Assembly: GCA_046160825.1 (NCBI GenBank) | Contig: JBJXHC010000027.1 | Coordinates: 1-64,000 of the forward strand | Direction of reading: 5' to 3' | Origin: JBJXHC01 sp046160825 | Lineage (GTDB): Bacteria > Bacteroidota > Ignavibacteria > UBA10030 > UBA6906 | DNA: 64,000 nucleotides | Part shown: piece by piece, positions 59,126 through 64,000 of the stretch | How positions within the stretch are numbered: the stretch's first letter is position 1 | Layout of the letters: each line of letters begins with the position of its first letter | Position numbers and translations under genes: made by a program | Notes under the pieces: model-generated | What the model saw: the letters and a program-made list of their open reading frames with translations, nothing else | Told to the model about the DNA's origin: nothing | Databases searched by the model: none

Positions 59126-60520
59126 ATGATGTTTTCTTCGCCGTTGAAAGTAGATGTTGGTCTTCTTAGTAAGTATGATCGTCCCGGACCGCGATACACC
59201 AGTTATCCGACCGCTCCGATGTTTACGAGTGCATTCACGTCTGACGACTATCGGCGTGCCATAGTCGAGTCAAACCCTGCAACCGCAGACTCCGATATCT
59301 CACTCTATTTTCATTTCCCCTTTTGTGACACATTATGCTATTTCTGCGGTTGTACCATGATGGTAACGCGCGACCGCAAGAGAATCTCAGAATATCTTCA
59401 GTACGTGAAAAAGGAAATCGATATTGTTGCTCCGTTGATTACGGACAAGAGGAAGGTGATGCAGGTGCATTGGGGGGGTGGGACCCCCACGCACCTGACG
59501 CCAGAAGAGATACTCGACATGGCAGGGTACATCCGGCGTTCCTTCAACATCGCTCCCGACGCCGAAATGAGTGTCGAGATTGACCCGCGGGAGTTGACGC
59601 AGAAGCACCTTGGCGCACTACGACATGTTGGATTCAACCGGGTCAGCATGGGGATTCAGGACTTCAACCCGCGTGTGCAACAGGCCGTCAATCGTGTGCA
59701 ACCGGAGGAGTTATCACTACAGGTCTATAAGTGGGCCGCGGCGCTTGAGTTCGAGAGCATCAACGTGGATCTGATTTATGGACTTCCGCGACAGACCGCG
59801 GGCACATTTCGGGATACGTTACAAAAAGTCATCCGCTTGCGCCCCGACCGGATTGCAGTGTTCAATTATGCCCACGTCCCCTGGATGAAGGCACACCAGC
59901 GATTAATCCATGCGGAGGACCTTCCGAGCGCAAACGAAAAACTCAGTATTCTGAAAATGACAATTGAAACACTCTGCTCTGACGGCTACGAGTATATCGG
60001 GATGGATCACTTTGCGCGGCCGAATGATGAACTTACTCTGGCCCAACGGGAGAAGACGCTCAACCGGAACTTTCAAGGCTACTCGACAAAATCCGGTGCA
60101 GACCTGTACGGGTTCGGTATGTCGTCCATCGGCAATATCCATGGTGTGTATGCTCAGAACGCCAAGACGCTGCCTGAATACTATAATGCCCTTGATCACG
60201 GCGAACTTGCAACGCATGTGGGTTACCGGATGACAAGCGATGACCACATCAGAAAGTACGTCATCATGCGCCTGATGTGCGACCTTGAACTGAAGAAGTC
60301 CGATGTGGAGACACAGTTCGTCATCGACTTCGATGAATACTTCGAGGATGCCCTGAAACAACTTGATCAATTTATCGATGACGATCTGGTGGAGCATACC
60401 CTGAACGGGCTGCGGATCATCGGAAACGGACGGCTTGTTCTTCGCAACATTGCCATGTGCTTCGATGCTTACCTCGACACAATGCAGAAAGAGAAACCGG
60501 TGTTCTCGCGGACTGTGTGA
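59126..60520 (+). CDS. hemN: Oxygen-independent coproporphyrinogen III oxidase
   Basis: HemN is the radical-SAM enzyme that makes protoporphyrinogen IX without oxygen in heme biosynthesis. The 464-residue product has 'DRPGPRYTSYPTAP', the SAM/[4Fe-4S] motif 'FCDTLCYFCGC' (CxxxCxxC plus the extra HemN Cys), 'VHWGGGTPTHL', 'GFNRVSMGIQDF' and 'VDLIYGLPRQT'. The length is normal. It is alone in its unit, with a sigma-54 promoter upstream and a strong terminator behind. Anaerobic, activator-dependent expression is therefore likely. Confidence 0.95.
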   Translation: MMFSSPLKVDVGLLSKYDRPGPRYTSYPTAPMFTSAFTSDDYRRAIVESNPATADSDISLYFHFPFCDTLCYFCGCTMMVTRDRKRISEYLQYVKKEIDIVAPLITDKRKVMQVHWGGGTPTHLTPEEILDMAGYIRRSFNIAPDAEMSVEIDPRELTQKHLGALRHVGFNRVSMGIQDFNPRVQQAVNRVQPEELSLQVYKWAAALEFESINVDLIYGLPRQTAGTFRDTLQKVIRLRPDRIAVFNYAHVPWMKAHQRLIHAEDLPSANEKLSILKMTIETLCSDGYEYIGMDHFARPNDELTLAQREKTLNRNFQGYSTKSGADLYGFGMSSIGNIHGVYAQNAKTLPEYYNALDHGELATHVGYRMTSDDHIRKYVIMRLMCDLELKKSDVETQFVIDFDEYFEDALKQLDQFIDDDLVEHTLNGLRIIGNGRLVLRNIAMCFDAYLDTMQKEKPVFSRTV

Positions 60521-60542
60521 TATCCACATCCGTGACGAACAT

Positions 60543-60570
60543 AAAAGCCACCCTTGACGGGTGGTTTTTT
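60543..60570 (+). terminator. Rho-independent terminator of hemN
   Basis: CCACCC (60548-60553), loop TTGAC and GGGTGG (60559-60564) form a stem extended by A/T pairs and followed by a T6 run. Confidence 0.9.
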
Positions 60571-60571
60571 G

Positions 60572-60619
60572 TTTTCAGGGAATTGGATGGCCTTGAGGAT
60601 TTCCTTTTCAGGGATGAGA
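60572..60619 (+). promoter_or_regulatory. Activator-binding site and direct repeat upstream of nifJ
   Basis: TTTCA, GGGA, TGAGA (60606-60619) has one mismatch to TCTCA-N4-TGAGA and lies at about -101 to -88. Its left part (TTTTCAGGGA) is repeated exactly at 60572-60581, 33 bp upstream, about three helical turns. Confidence 0.55.
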
Positions 60620-60680
60620 ATTCGGGTCTTTTACTCCGAAATGTTTGTTGAAAACAGGCTGGAATCCACTATTTCATACA

Positions 60681-60696
60681 TGGAACAGCATTTGCC
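60681..60696 (+). promoter_or_regulatory. Sigma-54 promoter of nifJ
   Basis: TGGAAC, AGCAT, TTGCC: GG-N10-GC spacing is exact, with one change in the -24 half. The predicted start is 60707, 60 nt before the nifJ start codon. Confidence 0.7.
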
Positions 60697-60766
60697 CTAT
60701 TACTCTCAGTGACCAAGTGAACCAAGAACCAAGTTATTATGAATTTTCATTGCGAGCCATTGAATC

Positions 60767-63700
60767 ATGGAACACACCCCAAAACGTAGATACGTAACAA
60801 TCGACGGAAACGAAGCGGCGGCATGCGTTGCCCACAAGCTCAACGAAGTCATCGCCATCTATCCGATTACTCCATCGTCCAACATGGGCGAATGGGCAGA
60901 TGAATGGTCGGCACAAGGACGAAAGAACCTGTGGGGCACGATCCCCTCAGTAACAGAGATGCAGAGTGAAGGTGGTGCAGCCGGGGCAGTTCATGGTGCG
61001 CTGCAAACAGGAGCTCTCTCGACCACGTTCACCGCCTCTCAGGGATTACTCCTGATGATACCAAACATGTACAAGATTGCAGGAGAGCTGACCTCAACCG
61101 TGTTTCATGTGTCCGCACGATCGCTTGCAACGCAGTCGCTCTCTATTTTCGGTGACCATAGCGACGTGATGGCCACGCGAGGGACGGGTTTTGCAATGAT
61201 GTGTTCAAACTCCGTGCAGGAAGTGATGGACTTTGCATTGATTGCACAGGCAGCCACCCTCGAAGCTCGCGTCCCATTTCTTCATTTCTTCGACGGCTTC
61301 AGGACGTCTCATGAAGTCATGAAGATCGAGCAACTGAACGATGATGATATTCGTGCCATGATAGATGATGAGTTGATTCACGCGCACCGCTCACGCGGTC
61401 TTTCTCCCGACCGTCCGGTGATGCGTGGAACGGCGATGAACCCCGACGTCTATTTCCAGGCGCGAGAGACGGTGAACCCGTTTTATGCAGCATGTCCGGC
61501 AATTGTGCAAAAGGCAATGGACAAGTTCGCGAAAATCGTTGGCCGCCAATATCAATTGTTTGATTATGTCGGTTCCCCCAATGCGGAGAGCGTTATGGTG
61601 ATTATGGGATCCGGAACCGGTGCAGTCGAAGAGACGATCTCCTACCTGAACAACAAAGGCGAGAATGTCGGCGTGTTGAAGGTGAGGCTCTTCCGGCCAT
61701 TCTCGATTGAATCTTTTGTCCAGGCTCTCCCGAAATCCGTTAAGACCATTGCCGTTCTCGACAGAACGAAAGAACCAGGGAGTGCCGGTGAGCCGTTGTA
61801 TCAGGATGTAGTGACGGCAATAGCAGAATGCCACACCACCGGAACACTTCCCTTTGCATTTCCGAGAATCATCGGCGGGCGGTATGGACTTTCTTCCAAA
61901 GAGTTCACGCCTGCGATGGTCAAAGGCATCTACGATGAGATGAAGAAGACCTCCCCGAAGAACCATTTCACCGTCGGCATCAATGACGATGTTACACACA
62001 CAAGCATCGACTATGATGCGGATTTCACCACTGAGCCAGACGATGTCGTACGGGCAATGTTTTATGGCCTTGGTGCTGATGGCACCGTTGGAGCAAACAA
62101 GAACTCCATCAAGATCATCGGAGAGGATACTGATTTCTTTGCCCAGGGATATTTCGTTTACGACTCAAAGAAGTCGGGCTCAACAACGATTTCACATCTC
62201 CGTTTCGGTCCGCGTCCCATCAAATCAAACTATCTGGTCGAACGGGCAAACTTCATCGCTTGCCATCAATGGTTCTTCCTTGAAAAATTTGATGTGTTAA
62301 AAAATGCCGTTCCGGGCGCCACATTCCTGCTTAATAGCTACTTCGGTCCTGATAAGGTATGGAGTCAACTACCCCGACACATTCAGGAACAGATTATCCG
62401 CAAGAAGATCAGGTTCTATGTGATTGACGGGTACAAAGTTGCCCAAGCAACCGGCATGGGCGGCCGCGTGAATACCATTATGCAAACCTGCTTCTTTGCC
62501 ATCTCCGGCGTGCTTCCGCGTGAACAGGCGATTGAAGCGATCAAGAATTCGATCAAGAAGACATACGGGAAGAAGGGCGACCAGATCGTCCAGCAGAACT
62601 TCGCCGCTGTTGATCAGACAATTGCCAATCTCTTTGAGGTGACGATACCGGAACAGGTGACGAGCACTCTGGAGATGCCGTCTCCGGTGTCTTCGAAGGC
62701 ACCCGAGTTTGTTCGCAACGTTACGGGCGTAATCATCGCCGGCATGGGTGACTCACTTCCTGTCAGTGCAATGCCGATTGATGGGACGTTCCCCGTCGGG
62801 ACAGCCCAATGGGAGAAGCGCAACATTGCTCTTGAGATTCCCGTGTGGGATACGCAGGTCTGCATACAGTGCAATAAGTGCGCGATTGTCTGTCCGCACG
62901 CAACGATTCGCATCAAGGTGTACGACCCGAAGGAATTGGCGGGCGCCCCCTCCACGTTCAAGTCGACTGACTATCGCGGCACCGAATACAAAGGGATGAA
63001 ATATTCGATCCAAGTTGCGCCAGAAGACTGTACGGGCTGCGGCATCTGTATTGAGATTTGTCCAGCCAAGAACAAATCGGAGACACGCCTCAAGGCAATC
63101 AACATGATGCCTCAGCCAGCCATCCGCGATCAGGAGAGAGAGAACTACGAGTTCTTCCTCAGTCTTCCGGAGGTTGACCGACGCGGAGTGAAAATGGATT
63201 CGGTCAAGGGCTCACAGTTGCTCCAGCCGTTGTTCGAATACTCCGGTGCGTGCTCGGGTTGCGGTGAGACTCCGTATCTCAAGTTGGTGACACAGTTGTT
63301 CGGCGACAGAATGCTCGTGGCGAATGCAACAGGTTGTTCCTCCATCTATGGCGGCAACCTGCCGACAACACCCTGGACAAAGAACAACGACGGCCGCGGT
63401 CCTGCATGGTCAAACTCGCTCTTCGAGGATAACGCAGAGTTCGGTATGGGTATGCGACTCACTATCGACAAGCACACAGAGATGGCGAAGGAACTCGTCC
63501 AGGTACTTGAGCCGGTGATCGGGGCTGAGTTGGTGAATGCACTCCTCACCGCCAGTCAGTCTGATGAGGCGGGAATCTACGAACAGCGCCAGAGAGTTGA
63601 GGAATTGAAGAAGAAGCTGAAGATGATCACCTCTCCCGAGGCAAAGCAACTCGCGAGCCTTGCTGACAGCCTTGTGAAGAAGAGTGTGTGGATCATCGGT

Positions 63701-64000
63701 GGTGATGGCTGGGCGTATGATATCGGTTTCGGTGGACTCGACCATGTGCTCGCTTCTGGAAAGAATGTGAACATCCTCGTTCTCGACACGGAAGTGTACT
63801 CCAATACCGGCGGACAGATGTCAAAGTCCACGCCACGCGGAGCGGTGGCGAAATTTGCAGCAGGCGGCAAGCCACGTGCAAAGAAAGACCTCGGCCAGAT
63901 CGCCATGACCTACGGGAATGTCTACGTTGCAACGGTTGCGATGGGTGCGAACGATATGCAAACCATCAAGGCATTCATCGAAGCGGAAGCGTACGATGGC
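60767..64000 (+). CDS. nifJ: Pyruvate:ferredoxin (flavodoxin) oxidoreductase, 3' end outside window
   Basis: ATG 60767 opens a frame of 1078 codons that runs off the window; the family is about 1170-1200 residues. Domain order is standard. Domain I 'YVTIDGNEAAACVAHKLNEVIAIYPITPSSNMGEWAD' and 'TASQGLLLMIPNMYKIAGEL' is followed by two ferredoxin motifs 'CIQCNKCAIVCPHATIRI' and 'CTGCGICIEICPAKN'. The TPP/cluster domain comes last: 'GACSGCGETPY', 'ATGCSSIYGGNLPTTPW', 'IIGGDGWAYDIGFGGLDH' and 'DTEVYSNTGGQMSKSTPRGA'. It converts pyruvate plus CoA to acetyl-CoA, CO2 and reduced ferredoxin, or the reverse. Confidence 0.96.
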   Translation, partial: MEHTPKRRYVTIDGNEAAACVAHKLNEVIAIYPITPSSNMGEWADEWSAQGRKNLWGTIPSVTEMQSEGGAAGAVHGALQTGALSTTFTASQGLLLMIPNMYKIAGELTSTVFHVSARSLATQSLSIFGDHSDVMATRGTGFAMMCSNSVQEVMDFALIAQAATLEARVPFLHFFDGFRTSHEVMKIEQLNDDDIRAMIDDELIHAHRSRGLSPDRPVMRGTAMNPDVYFQARETVNPFYAACPAIVQKAMDKFAKIVGRQYQLFDYVGSPNAESVMVIMGSGTGAVEETISYLNNKGENVGVLKVRLFRPFSIESFVQALPKSVKTIAVLDRTKEPGSAGEPLYQDVVTAIAECHTTGTLPFAFPRIIGGRYGLSSKEFTPAMVKGIYDEMKKTSPKNHFTVGINDDVTHTSIDYDADFTTEPDDVVRAMFYGLGADGTVGANKNSIKIIGEDTDFFAQGYFVYDSKKSGSTTISHLRFGPRPIKSNYLVERANFIACHQWFFLEKFDVLKNAVPGATFLLNSYFGPDKVWSQLPRHIQEQIIRKKIRFYVIDGYKVAQATGMGGRVNTIMQTCFFAISGVLPREQAIEAIKNSIKKTYGKKGDQIVQQNFAAVDQTIANLFEVTIPEQVTSTLEMPSPVSSKAPEFVRNVTGVIIAGMGDSLPVSAMPIDGTFPVGTAQWEKRNIALEIPVWDTQVCIQCNKCAIVCPHATIRIKVYDPKELAGAPSTFKSTDYRGTEYKGMKYSIQVAPEDCTGCGICIEICPAKNKSETRLKAINMMPQPAIRDQERENYEFFLSLPEVDRRGVKMDSVKGSQLLQPLFEYSGACSGCGETPYLKLVTQLFGDRMLVANATGCSSIYGGNLPTTPWTKNNDGRGPAWSNSLFEDNAEFGMGMRLTIDKHTEMAKELVQVLEPVIGAELVNALLTASQSDEAGIYEQRQRVEELKKKLKMITSPEAKQLASLADSLVKKSVWIIGGDGWAYDIGFGGLDHVLASGKNVNILVLDTEVYSNTGGQMSKSTPRGAVAKFAAGGKPRAKKDLGQIAMTYGNVYVATVAMGANDMQTIKAFIEAEAYDG

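Overview
The window reads as chromosomal DNA of a member of the Bacteroidota/Chlorobi (FCB) superphylum, most likely an uncultured Ignavibacteria/Kapabacteria-type lineage. The evidence is a PorV/PorQ barrel, two proteins with the 'QNYPNPFNP' type IX secretion (T9SS) tail, TonB receptors with a carboxypeptidase-like lid, and four-subunit plus single-chain 2-oxoacid:ferredoxin oxidoreductases. Good Shine-Dalgarno sites and E. coli-like promoters (TTGACA, 17 nt, TATATT) argue against Bacteroidia proper. I see no insertion sequence, prophage, CRISPR array or rRNA; one tRNA is present.

Layout. 1-7.5 kb: PorV-like barrel, a sigma-54 activator with a dead receiver, AddB nuclease, Aat aminoacyl transferase and a cytosolic metal/cobalamin-binding-like protein. 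7.5-15.9 kb: a hypothetical, purC, a kinase-fold DUF4032 protein, a large metalloprotease and an active/inactive M16 peptidase pair. 16-24.7 kb: AddA, a hybrid histidine kinase with an HTH-receiver partner, a decayed small gene and a TPR lipoprotein. 24.7-29 kb: ychF, a lipoprotein and a TonB receptor. 29-36 kb (minus strand): an iron block with a Fur-type regulator, feoA, feoB, a FeoB-associated Cys-rich peptide, a FecA-like receptor, a SufT-like protein and a T9SS cargo. 36-41 kb: deoxyhypusine-synthase-like homospermidine enzyme, histone H1-like protein, rpsU, a zinc-ribbon protein, tRNA(CAT) and a nine-heme T9SS-tailed cytochrome.

41-64 kb is the most coherent part. A PAS kinase and an NtrC-type activator are followed by a universal stress protein, a pseudo-receiver, TonB, three small Cys/ferredoxin-type genes, a CoA-transferase with korDABC, ferritin-like peptides, then isocitrate dehydrogenase, an HMG-CoA-lyase-type lyase, a CaiB/BaiF CoA-transferase, LeuCD-type hydro-lyase, OsmC, hemN and the start of nifJ (cut by the window edge).

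Two observations stand out. First, usp, the CoA-transferase/kor operon, hemN and nifJ each have a -24/-12 (sigma-54) promoter, and each has an inverted repeat close to TCTCA-N4-TGAGA about 90-140 bp upstream of the predicted start of transcription. This looks like a small anaerobic-metabolism regulon, probably driven by the adjacent two-component pair. Second, KOR, IDH, an aconitase-like LeuCD, an HMGL-type lyase, a CaiB transferase and pyruvate:ferredoxin oxidoreductase together could make a reductive (or oxidative) citrate route in which citrate is cleaved by CoA transfer plus a lyase rather than by ATP-citrate lyase. A citramalate/3-methylmalate route to propionyl-CoA is the main alternative. 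All functions are inferred by reading the sequence; no database search was run.
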